From Petrolisthes cinctipes (lineage: Eukaryota > Arthropoda > Malacostraca > Decapoda > Porcellanidae): 64,000 nt of DNA. Below the pieces are notes generated by a model. That model did not search any database. It had not been told where the DNA came from and was given only the letters and a program-made list of their open reading frames with translations. Of this stretch, positions 1 through 10,383 are shown one piece after another. The stretch lies in contig JAWQEG010000623.1 in NCBI GenBank assembly GCA_033782935.1, positions 328,001 to 392,000 on the forward strand, given 5' to 3'. Numbering within the stretch: the stretch's first letter is position 1; each line of letters starts with the position of its first letter. The position numbers were made by a program, and so were the translations under genes.

Positions 1-1153
1 AAATATCGATTTTCAGCATGTTTTGGGCCTGTATTTTGAAAATACTGTAACACGGAGTAGGCATGTACAGATCGCTTTTGGGACCCAAAAATATCGAATT
101 TTCGGGTGTTTTGAGCCTGAATTTGAGATATAAACGGGTACAGATGATGCATTCACATATCGACTTTGGGCACCTAAAATATCGATTTTTAACATGTTTT
201 GGGCTCACATCTTGAAAATATTCTAGCACTGAGTAGGCATGTACAGATCGCTTCTAGGACCCAAAAATATCGAATTTTCGGGTGTTTTGAGCCAGAATTT
301 GGGAAATAAACGGACTTAGAAGATGCATACACATATTGACATTGGGCACCTAAAATATCGATTTTCAGCATGATTTGGGCCTGTATATTGAAAATACTCT
401 AACACGGAGTAGGCATGTACAGATCGCTTCTGGGACCCAAAAATATCGAATTTTCGGGTGTTTTGAGCCTGAATTTGAGATATAAACGGGTACAGAAGAT
501 TCATGCACATATCGACTTTGGGCACCCAAAATATCGATTTTTAGCATGTTTTGGGCCTATATTTTGAAAATATTCTAACACTGAGTAGGCATGTACAGAT
601 CGCTTCTGGAACCCAAAAATATTGAATTTTCGGGGTTTTTGAGCCTGAATTTGGGATATAAACGGATAAAGAAGATGCATACACATATTGACTTTGGGCA
701 CCTAAAATATCGATTTTCAGCATGTTTTGGGCCCATATTTTGAAAAAAATCTAGCACTGAGTAGGCATGTACGGATCGCTTCAGGGACCCAAAAATATCG
801 AATTTTAGGGTGTTTTGAGCCTGAATTTTGGAAACAAACGGGTTCAGAAGATGCATACACATATTGACTTTGGGCACCTAAAATATTGATTTTTAGCATG
901 TTTTGGGGCTGTATATTGAAAATTCTCTAACACGGAGTAGGCATGTACAGATCTCTTCTGGAAGCCAAAAATATCGAATTTTCGGGTGTTTTGAGCCTGA
1001 ATTTGAGATATAAACGGGTACAGAAGAGGCATGCACATATAGACTTTGGGCACCCAAAATATCGATTTTTAGCATGTTTTTGGACTATAATTTGAAAATA
1101 TTCTAGCACTCAGTAGGCATGTACAGATCGCTTCTGGGACCCAAAAATATCGA

Positions 1154-1168
1154 TTTTTTTTTTTTTTT
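1154..1168 (+). repeat. T15 tract inside half A
   Basis: A run of 15 T directly follows ATATCGA and precedes AGCATGAATTTG. It replaces the usual segment holding CGGGTGTTTTGAGCCTG. The run is one base short of the length-neutral form at 3971-3986, and the monomer is one base short too. Confidence 0.9.
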
Positions 1169-3783
1169 AGCATGAATTTGGGGTATAAACGGATACAGAA
1201 GATGCATACACATATTGACTTTGGGCACCTAAAATATCGATTTTCAGCATGTTTTGGGCTCATATTTTGAAAATATTCTAGCACTGAGTAGGCATGTACA
1301 GATCGCTTCTGGGACCCAAAAATATCGAATTTTCGGGTGTTTTGAGCCTGAATTTGAGATATAAACGGGTACAGAAGATGCATGCACATATCGACTTTGG
1401 GCACCTAAAATATCGATTTTCAGCATGTTTTGGGCCTGTATTTTGAAAATACTGTAACACAGAGTAGGCATGTACAGATCGCTTTTGGGACCCAAAAATA
1501 TCGAATTTTCGTGTTTTTTGAGCCTGAATTTGAGATATAAACGGGTACAGATGATGCATTCACATATCGACTTTGGGCACCTAAAATATCGATTTTTAAC
1601 ATGTTTTGGGCTCATATCTTGAAAATATTCTAGCACTGAGTAGGCATGTACAGATCGCTTCTAGGACCCAAAAATATCGAATTTTCGGGTGTTTTGAGCC
1701 AGAATTTGGGAAATAAACGGACTTAGAAGATGCATACACATATTGACATTGGGCACCTAAAATATCGATTTTCAGCATGATTTGGGCCTGTATATTGAAA
1801 ATACTCTAACACGGAGTAAGCATGTACAGATCGCTTCTGGGACCCAAAAATATCGAATTTTCGGGTGTTTTGAGCCTGAATTTGAGATATAAACGGGTAC
1901 AGAAGATGCATGCACATATCGACTTTGGGCACCCAAAATATCGATTTTTAGCATGTTTTGGGCCTATATTTTGAAAATATTCTAGCAATGAGTAGGCATG
2001 TACAGATCGCTTCTGGAACCCAAAAATATTGAATTTTCGGGGTTTTTTAGCCTGAATTTGGGATATAAACGGATAAAGAAGATGCATATACATATTGACT
2101 TTGGGCACCTAAAATATTGATTTTCAGCATGTTTTGGGGCTGTATATTGAAAATTCTCTAACACGGAGTAGGCATGTACAGATCTTTTCTGGAACCCAAA
2201 AATATCGAATTTTCGGGTGTTTTGAGCCTGAATTTGAGATATAAACGGGTACAGAAGAGTCATGCACATATAGACTTTGGGCACCCAAAATATCGATTTT
2301 TAGCATGTTTTTTGACTATATTTTGAAAATATTCTAGCACTGAGTACGTATGTACAGATCGCTTCTAAGACCCAAAAATATCGAATTTTCGTGTGTTTTG
2401 AGCCTGAATTTGAGATATAAACGGGTACAGATGATGCATTCACATATCGACTTTGGGCACCTAAAATATCGATTTTTAACATGTTTTGGGCTCATATCTT
2501 GAAAATATTCTAGCACTGAGTAGGCATGTACAGATCGCTTCCAGGACCCAAAAATATCGAATTTTCGGGTGTTTTGAGCCAGAATTTGGGAAATAAACGG
2601 ACTTAGAAGATGCATACACATATTGACATTGGGCACCTAAAATATCGATTTTCAGCATGATTTGGGCCTGTATATTGAAAATACTCTAACACGGAGTAGG
2701 CATGTACAGATCGCTTCTGGGAAACAAAAATATCGAATTTTCGGGTGTTTTGAGCCTGAATTTGAGATATAAACGGGTACAGAAGATGCATGCACATATC
2801 GACTTTGGGCACCCAAAATATCGATTTTTAGCATGTTTTGGGCCTATATTTTGAAAATATTCTAGCACTGAGTAGGCATGTACAGATCGCTTCTGGAACC
2901 CAAAAATATTGAATTTTCGGGGTTTTTGAGCCTGAATTTGGGATATAAACGGATAAAGAAGATGCATACACATATTGACTTTGGGCACCTAAAATATCGA
3001 TTTTCAGCATGTTTTGGGCCTGTATTTTGAAAATACTGTAACACGGAGTAGGCATGTACAGATCTCTTCTGGAACCCAAAAATATTGAATTTTCGGGTGT
3101 TTTGAGCTAAAAATTTGAGATATAAACGGGTACAGAAGATGCATGCACATATCGACTTTGGGCACCTAAAATATCGATTTTCAGCATGTTTTGGGCCCAT
3201 ATTTTGAAAAAAATCTAGCACTGAGTAGGCATGTACAGATCGCTTCTGGGACCCAAAAATATCGAATTTTCGGGTGTTTTGAGCCTGAATTTTGGAAACA
3301 AACGGGTACAGAAGATGCATACACATATTGACTTTGGGCACCTAAAATATTGATTTTCAGCATGTTTTGGGCCTGTATTTTGAAAATACTCTAACCCGGA
3401 CTAGGCATGTACAGATCGCTTCTGGGACCCACAAATATCGAATTTTCGGGTGTTTTGAGCCTGAATTTGAGATATAAACGGGTACAGAATATGCATGCAC
3501 ATATCGACTTTGGGAACCTAAAATATTGATTTTCAGCATGTTTTGTTCCCATATTCTTAAAAAATTCTAGCACTGAGTAGGCATGTACAGATCGCTTCTG
3601 GGACCCAAAAATATCAAAATTTTCGGGTGTTTTGAGCCTGAATTTGAGATATAAATGGGTACAGAAGATGCATGCACATATCGACTTTGGACACTTAAAA
3701 TATCAATTTTTAGCATGTTTTAAGCCTATATTTTGAAAACATTCTAACACGGAGTAGGCATGTACAGATCGCTTCTGGGACCC

Positions 3784-3871
3784 AAAAATATCGAATTTTC
3801 GGGTGTTTTGAGCCTGAATTTGAGATATAAACGGGTACAGAAGATGCATGCACATATCGACTTTGGGCACC
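3784..3871 (+). repeat. Half A of the monomer (88 bp)
   Basis: Half A starts AAAAATATCGAATTTTCGGG and ends CTTTGGGCACC. It aligns without gaps to half B (3872-3959) with 60 of 88 identical bases; the best-kept stretches are positions 1-10, 21-30 and 61-70. Most subtype differences between monomers fall in its middle, around the GAGCCTGAATTTGAGATA segment. Variants include GAATTTTGGAAACAAACGGG, GAATTTGGGATATAAACGG and a T-tract form. Two linked transitions divide many copies: GCATGCACATATCGAC against GCATACACATATTGAC. Confidence 0.88.
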
Positions 3872-3959
3872 TAAAATATCGATTTTTAGCATGTTTTGGG
3901 CCTATATTTTGAAAATATTCTAGCACTGATTAGGCATGTACAGATCGCTTCTGGGACCC
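3872..3959 (+). repeat. Half B of the monomer (88 bp)
   Basis: Half B starts TAAAATATCGATTTT and ends CTTCTGGGACCC. It is the diverged sister of half A. Its main variable window follows GCATGTTTT. Recurring forms there include GGGCCTGTATTTTGAAAATA, GGGCTCATATCTTGAAAATA, GGGCCCATATTTTGAAAAAA, TTCCCATATTCTTAAAAAAT and AAGCCTATATTTTGAAAACA. These forms recur in fixed orders and act as tags for following larger duplications. Confidence 0.88.
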
Positions 3960-3970
3960 AAAAATATCGA

Positions 3971-3986
3971 TTTTTTTTTTTTTTTT
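3971..3986 (+). repeat. T16 tract inside half A
   Basis: A run of 16 T lies between ATATCGA and AGCATGAATTTG. The distance between these flanks is the same as in ordinary monomers, so the T run replaces mixed sequence without changing monomer length. Confidence 0.9.
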
Positions 3987-4927
3987 AGCATGAATTTGGG
4001 ATATAAACGGATACAGAAGATGCATACACATATTGACTTTGGGCACCTAAAATATCGATTTTCAGCATGTTTTGGGCCTGTATTTTAAAAATACTATAAC
4101 ACTGAGTAGGCATGTACAGATCGCTTCTGGGACCCACAAATATCGAATTTTTGGGTGTTTTGAGCCTGAATTTGAGATATAAACGGGTACTGCGGATGCA
4201 TGCACATATCGACTTTGGGCACCCAAAATATCGATTTTTAGCATGTTTTGGGACTATATTTTGAAAATATTCTAGCACTAAGTAGGCATGTACAGATCGC
4301 TTCTGGGACCCAAAAATATCGAATTTTTGGTTTTTTTTAGCATGAATTTGGGATATAAACGGATACAGAAAATGCATACACATATCGACTTTGGGCACCT
4401 AAAATATCGATTTTTAGCATGTTTTGGGCCTGTATTTTGAAAATACTGTAACACGGAGTAGGCATGTACAGATCGCTTTTGGGACCCAAAAATATCGAAT
4501 TTTCGTGTGTTTTGAGCCTGAATTTGAGATATAAAAGGGTACAGAAGATGCATGCACATATCGACTTTGGGCACCTAAAATATCGATTTTTAGCATGTTT
4601 TGGGACTATATTTTGAAAATATTCTAGCAGTGAGTAGGCATGTACAGATTGCTTCTGGGACCCACAGATATCGAATTTTCGGGTTTTTTTAGCATGAATT
4701 TGGGATATAAACGGATACAGAAGATGCATACACATATTGACTTTGGGCACCTAAAATATCGATTTTCAGCATGTTTTGGGCCTGTATTTTGAAAATACTG
4801 TAACACGGAGTAGGCATGTACAGATCGCTTTTGGGACCCAAAAATATCGAATTTTCGGGTGTTTTGAGCCTGAATTTGAGATATAAACGGGTACAGAAGA
4901 TGCATGCACATATCGACTTTGGGCACC

Positions 4928-5631
4928 TAAAATATCGATTTTTAGCATGTTTTGGGCTCATATCTTGAAAATATTCTAGCACTGAGTAGGCATGTACAGA
5001 TCGCTTCTAGGTCCAAAAAATATCGAATTTTCGGATGTTTTGAGCCAGAATTTGGGAAATAAACGGACTTAAAAGATGCATACACATATTGACTTTGGGC
5101 ACCTAAAATATCGATTTTCTGCATGTTTTGGGCCTGTATATTGAAAATACTGTAACACGGAGTAGGCATGTACAGATCGCTTCTGGGACCCAAAAATATC
5201 GAATTTTCGGGTGTTTTGAGCCTGAATTTGAGATATAAACGGGTACTGAAGATGCATGCAGATATCGACTTTGGGCACCCAAAATATCGATTTTTAGCAT
5301 GTTTTGGGCCTATATTTTGAAAATATTCTAGCACTGAGTAGGCATGTATAGATCGCTTCTGGGACCCACAAATATCGAATTTTCGGGTGTTTTGAGACTG
5401 AATTTGAGATATAAACGGGTACTGAAGATGCATGCACATATCGACTTTGGGCACCTAAAATATCGATTTTCAGCATGTTTTGGGCCTGTATTTTGAAAAT
5501 ACTGTAACACGGAGTAGGCATGTACAGATCGCTTTTGGGACCCAAAATTATTGAATTTTCGGGTGTTTTGAGCCTGAATTTGAGATATAAACGGGTACAG
5601 AAGATGCATTCACATATCGACTTTGGGAACC
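4928..5631 (+). repeat. Transitional monomers between dimer and 9-mer blocks
   Basis: Four monomers in register with no clear short higher-order period. They carry the GGCTCATATCTTG form of half B and the AATAAACGGACTTAAAAGATG form of half A, both seen again near 10926-11100 and 13214-13390. There is no gene or insertion here. Confidence 0.75.
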
Positions 5632-7215
5632 TAAAATATCGATTTTGAGCATGTTTTGGGCTCATATCTTGAAAATATTCTAGCACTAAGTAGACATGTA
5701 CAGATCGCTTCTAGGACCCAAAAATATCGAATTTTCGGGTGCTTTGAGCCAGAATTTGGGAAATAAACGGGTATAGAAGATGCATACACATATTGACTTT
5801 GGGCACCTAAAATATCGATTTTCAGCATGTTTTGGGCCTGTATATTGAAAATACTCTAACAGGAAGTAGGCATGTACAGATCGCTTCTGGGACCCAAAAA
5901 TATCGAATTTTCGGGTGTTTTGAGCCTGAATTTGAGATATGAATGGGTACAGAAGATGCATGCACATATTGACTTTGGGCACCCAAAATATCTATTTTTA
6001 GCATGTTTTGGGATTACATTTTGAAAATATTCTAGCACTAAGAAGGCATGTACAGATCGCTTCTGGAACCCAAAAATATCGAATTTTCGGGTGTTTTGAG
6101 CCTGAATTTGGGATATAAACGGGTACAGAAGATGAATGCAAATATTGACTTAGGGCACCTAAAATATTGATTTTCAGCATGTTTTGGGCCTGTATTTTAA
6201 AAATACTCTAACACGGAGTAGGCATGTACAGATCTCTTCTGGAACCCAAAAATATCGAATTTTAGGGTGTTTTGAGCCTGAATTTGAGATATAAACGGGT
6301 ACAGAAGATGCATGCACATATCGACTTTGGGCACCTAAAATATCGATTTTCAGCATGTTTTTGGCCCATATTTTGAAAAAAATCTAGCACTGAGTAGGCA
6401 TGTACAGATCGCTTCTGGGACACAAAAATATCGAATTTTCGGGTGTTTTGAGCCTGAATTTTGGAAACAAACGGGTACAGAAGATGCATACACATATTGA
6501 CTTTGGGCACCTTAAACATTGATTTTCAGCATGTTTTGGGCCTGTGTTTTGAAAATACTCTAACACGGAGTAGGCATGTACAAATCGCTATTGGGACCCA
6601 AAAATACCGAATTTTCGGGTGTTTTGAGCCTGAATTTGAGATATAAACAGGTACAGAAGATTCATGAACATATCGACTTTGGGCACCTAAAATATCGATT
6701 TCCAGCATGTTTTGGGCTCATATTTTGAAAATATTCTAGCACTGAGTAGGCATGTACTGATCGCTTCTGGGACCCAAAAATATCGAATTTTCGGGTGTTT
6801 TGAGCCTGAATTTGAGATATAAACGGGTACAGAAGATGCATGCACATATCGACTTTGGGCACCTAAAATATCGATTTTCAGCATGTTTTATTCCCATATT
6901 CTTAAAAAATTCTAGCACTGAGTAGGCATGTATAGATCGCTTCTGGGACCCAAAAATATCGAATTTTCGGTTGTTTTGAGCATGAATTTGAGATATAAAC
7001 GGGTACAGAAGATGCATGCACATATCGACATTGGACACTTAAAATATCGATTTTGAGCATGTTTTGGGTCTGTATCTTGAAAATACTCTAACACGGAGTA
7101 GGCATGTACAGATCGCATCTGGGACCCAAAAATATTGAATTATCGGGTCTTTTGAGCCTGAATTTGAGATATAAACGGGTACAGAAGATGCATGCACATA
7201 TCGACTTTGGGAACC
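5632..7215 (+). repeat. 9-mer higher-order repeat, unit 1 (1584 bp)
   Basis: First of three tandem units of exactly nine monomers. It opens with the half-B form TTTTGAGCATGTTTTGGGCT and contains the tags GAATGCAAATATTGACTTAG, CTTAAACATTGATTTTCAGC and GTTTTATTCCCATATTC. It differs from units 2 and 3 at scattered bases, for example AACAGGAAGTAGG near 5868 where the others have AACACGAAGTAGG. Confidence 0.9.
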
Positions 7216-8799
7216 TAAAATATCGATTTTGAGCATGTTTTGGGCTCATATCTTGAAAATATTCTAGCACTAAGTAGGCATGTACAGATCGCTTCTAGGA
7301 CCCAAAAATATCGAATTTTAGGGTGCTTTGAGCCAGAATTTGGGAAATAAACGGGTATAGAAGATGCATACACATATTGACTTTGGGCACCTAAAATATC
7401 GATTTTCAGCATGTTTTGGGCCTGTATATTGAAAATACTCTAACACGAAGTAGGCATGTTAAGATCGCTTCTGGGACCCAAAAATATCGAATTTTCGGGT
7501 GTTTTGAGCCTGAATTTGAGATATGAATTGGTACAGAAGATGCATGCACATATTGACTTTGGGCACCCAAAATATCTATTTTTAGCATGTTTTGGGATTA
7601 CATTTTGAAAATATTCTAGCACTAAGAAGGCATGTACAGATCGCTTCTGGAATCCAAAAATATCGAATTTTCGGGTGTTTTGAGCCTGAATTTGGGATAT
7701 AAACGGGTACAGAAGATGAATGCAAATATTGACTTAGGGCACCTAAAATATTGATTTTCAGCATGTTTTGGGCCTGTATTTTAAAAATACTCTAACACGG
7801 AGTAGGCATGTACAGATCTCTTCTGGAACCCAAAAATATCGAATTTTCGGGTGTTTTGAGCCTGAATTTGAGATATAAACGGGTACAGAAGATGCATGCA
7901 CATATCGACTTTGGGCACCTAAAATATCGATTTTCAGCATGTTTTTGGCCCATATTTTGAAAAATATCTAGCACTGAGTAGGCATGTACAGATCGCTTCT
8001 GGGACCCAAAAATATCGAATTTTCGGGTGTTTTGAGCCTGAATTTTGGAAACAAACGGGTACAGAAGATGCATACACATATTGACTTTGGGCACCTTAAA
8101 CATTGATTTTCAGTATGTTTTGGGCCTGTGTTTTGAAAATACTCTAACACGGAGTAGGCATGTACAAATCGCTATTGGGACCCAAAAATATCGAATTTTC
8201 GGGTGTTTTGAGCCTGAATTTCAGATATAAACAGGTACAGAAGATTCATGAACATATCGACTTTGGGCACCTAAAATATCGATTTCCAGCATGTTTTGGG
8301 CTCATATTTTGAAAATATTCTAGTACTGAGTAGGCATGTACTGATCGCTTCTGGGACCCAAAAATATCGAATTTTCGGGTGTTTTGAGCCTGAATTTGAG
8401 ATATAAACGGGTACAGAAGATGCATGCACATATCGACTTTGGGCACCTAAAATATCGATTTTCAGCATGTTTTATTCCCATATTCTTAAAAAATTCTAGC
8501 ACTGAGTAGGCATGTATAGATCGCTTCTGGGACCCAAAAATATCGAATTTTCGGTTGTTTTGAGCATGAATTTGAGATATAAACGGGTACAGAAGATGCA
8601 TGCACATATCGACATTGGACACTTAAAATATCGATTTTGAGCATGTTTTGGGTCTGTATCTTGAAAATACTCTAACACGGAGTAGGCATGTACAGATCGC
8701 ATCTGGGACCCAAAAATATTGAATTATCGGGTCTTTTGAGCCTGAATTTGAGATATAAACGGGTACAGAAGATGCATGCACATATCGACTTTGGGAACC
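7216..8799 (+). repeat. 9-mer higher-order repeat, unit 2 (1584 bp)
   Basis: Nine monomers, nearly identical to unit 3 up to about 9860. It shares with unit 3 private changes absent from unit 1, such as GCATGTTAAGATCGC (near 7457 and 9041) and GAAAAATATCTAGC (near 7958 and 9542). Units 2 and 3 are therefore the most recent duplication. Confidence 0.92.
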
Positions 8800-10383
8800 T
8801 AAAATATCGATTTTGAGCATGTTTTGGGCTCATATCTTGAAAATATTCTAGCACTAAGTAGGCATGTACAGATCGCTTCTAGGACCCAAAAATATCGAAT
8901 TTTAGGGTGCTTTGAGCCAGAATTTGGGAAATAAACAGGTATAGAAGATGCATACACATATTGACTTTGGGCACCTAAAATATCGATTTTCAGCATGTTT
9001 TGGGCCTGTATATTGAAAATACTCTAACACGAAGTAGGCATGTTAAGATCGCTTCTGGGACCCAAAAATATCGAATTTTCGGGTGTTTTGAGCCTGAATT
9101 TGAGATATGAATTGGTACAGAAGATGCATGCACATATTGACTTTGGGCACCCAAAATATCTATTTTTAGCATGTTTTGGGATTACATTTTGAAAATATTC
9201 TAGCACTAAGAAGGCATGTACAGATCGCTTCTGGAATCCAAAAATATCGAATTTTCGGGTGTTTTGAGCCTGAATTTGGGATATAAACGGGTACAGAAGA
9301 TGAATGCAAATATTGACTTAGGGCACCTAAAATATTGATTTTCAGCATGTTTTGGGCCTGTATTTTAAAAATACTCTAACACGGAGTAGGCATGTACAGA
9401 TCTCTTCTGGAACCCAAAAATATCGAATTTTCGGGTGTTTTGAGCCTGAATTTGAGATATAAACGGGTACAGAAGATGCATGCACATATCGACTTTGGGC
9501 ACCTAAAATATCGATTTTCAGCATGTTTTTGGCCCATATTTTGAAAAATATCTAGCACTGAGTAGGCATGTACAGATCGCTTCTGGGACCCAAAAATATC
9601 GAATTTTCGGGTGTTTTGAGCCTGAATTTTGGAAACAAACGGGTACAGAAGATGCATACACATATTGACTTTGGGCACCTTAAACATTGATTTTCAGTAT
9701 GTTTTGGGCCTGTGTTTTGAAAATACTCTAACACGGAGTAGGCATGTACAAATCGCTATTGGGACCCAAAAATATCGAATTTTCGGGTGTTTTGAGCCTG
9801 AATTTCAGATATAAACAGGTACAGAAGATTCATGAACATATCGACTTTGGGCACCTAAAATATCGATTTTCAGCATGTTTTTGGCCCATATTTTGAAAAA
9901 TATCTAGCACTGAGTAGGCATGTACTGATCGCTTCTGGGACCCAAAAATATCGAATTTTCGGGTGTTTTGAGCCTGAATTTGAGATATAAACGGGTACAG
10001 TAGATGCATGCACATATCGACTTTGGGCACCTAAAATATCGATTTTCAGCATGTTTTATTCCCATATTCTTAAAAAATTCTAGCACTGAGTAGGCATGTA
10101 TAGATCGCTTCTGGGACCCAAAAATATCGAATTTTCGGGTGTTTTGAGCATGAATTTGAGATATAAACGGGTACAGAAGATGCATGCACATATCGACTTT
10201 GGACACTTAAAATATCGATTTTGAGCATGTTTTGGGTCTGTATCTTGAAAATACTCTAACACGGAGTAGGCATGTACAGATCGCATCTGGGACCCAAAAA
10301 TATTGAATTATCGGGTCTTTTGAGCCTGAATTTGAGATATAAACGGGTACTGAAGATACATGCACATATCGACTTTGGGCACC
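8800..10383 (+). repeat. 9-mer higher-order repeat, unit 3 (1584 bp)
   Basis: Nine monomers matching unit 2 except for a patch around 9865-9910 and drift after about 10340. In the patch, half B carries the GTTTTTGGCCC and GAAAAATATCTAGC form of the monomer two places upstream, where unit 2 has GGGCTCATATTTTGAAAATA. Part of this unit (8800 to about 9800) recurs at 11440-12430, offset 2640 bp (15 monomers). Confidence 0.9.

Larger units (their letters stand above)
1..3871 (+). repeat. Array segment 1: blocks at 1407 and 880 bp offsets
   Basis: Positions 1-690 recur at 1408-2100 (offset 1407, eight monomers minus 1 bp). About 860-1120 recurs at 2090-2350 (offset 1231, seven monomers minus 1 bp), and about 1500-2110 recurs at 2380-2990 (offset 880, five monomers). 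The shared private tag is a monomer with GGACTTAGAAGATGC followed by GACATTGGGCACC, near 311-347, 1718-1752 and 2598-2632. Offsets that are whole numbers of monomers point to unequal exchange in register. The rest (3000-3871) is monomeric with no clear longer period. Confidence 0.8.
3784..3959 (+). repeat. Reference monomer (clean 176-bp copy)
   Basis: This copy is chosen to define phase because its first half equals the by-eye consensus. It is exactly 176 bp: half A 3784-3871 and half B 3872-3959. With this phase, monomers start after the CCC of GGGACCC. Short symmetrical motifs inside are TGCATGCA (3845-3852), the near-palindrome AAAATATCGATTTT (3873-3886), TGTACA, and the interrupted palindrome TGGGACCCA at the unit boundary. 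The consensus has seven CpG sites, about what base composition predicts. No coding function is implied. Confidence 0.93.
3872..4927 (+). repeat. 352-bp dimeric higher-order repeat, three units
   Basis: The three units are 3872-4223, 4224-4575 and 4576-4927, each exactly two monomers (352 bp). Each pairs a T-tract-type monomer (ending GATGCATACACATATTGAC or nearly so) with an ordinary monomer carrying GGGCCTGTATTTT and ATACTGTAACACGG or close variants. The T-rich part differs between units: T16 in the first, TTTTTGGTTTTTTTT in the second, CGGGTTTTTTT in the third. The units thus record successive states of one changing segment. Confidence 0.85.

Noticed and set aside
3784..3959. tRNA-like or RNA polymerase III internal promoter in the monomer
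   Set aside because: There is no GGTTCGANTCC-type B box and no cloverleaf. The T tracts are embedded in the repeat and are not placed as terminators of a transcript.
3971..3986. T16 run as a poly-A tail (minus strand) of a retroposed element
   Set aside because: No target-site duplication or inserted sequence accompanies it, and monomer length is unchanged, so it is an altered monomer segment and not an insertion.
6461..6646. Plus-strand frame of 61 codons repeated at 8045, 9629 and 12269
   Set aside because: It recurs because the 9-mer unit recurs. It arises from one monomer variant with CTTAAACATTGATTTT and has no homologue that I recognise.
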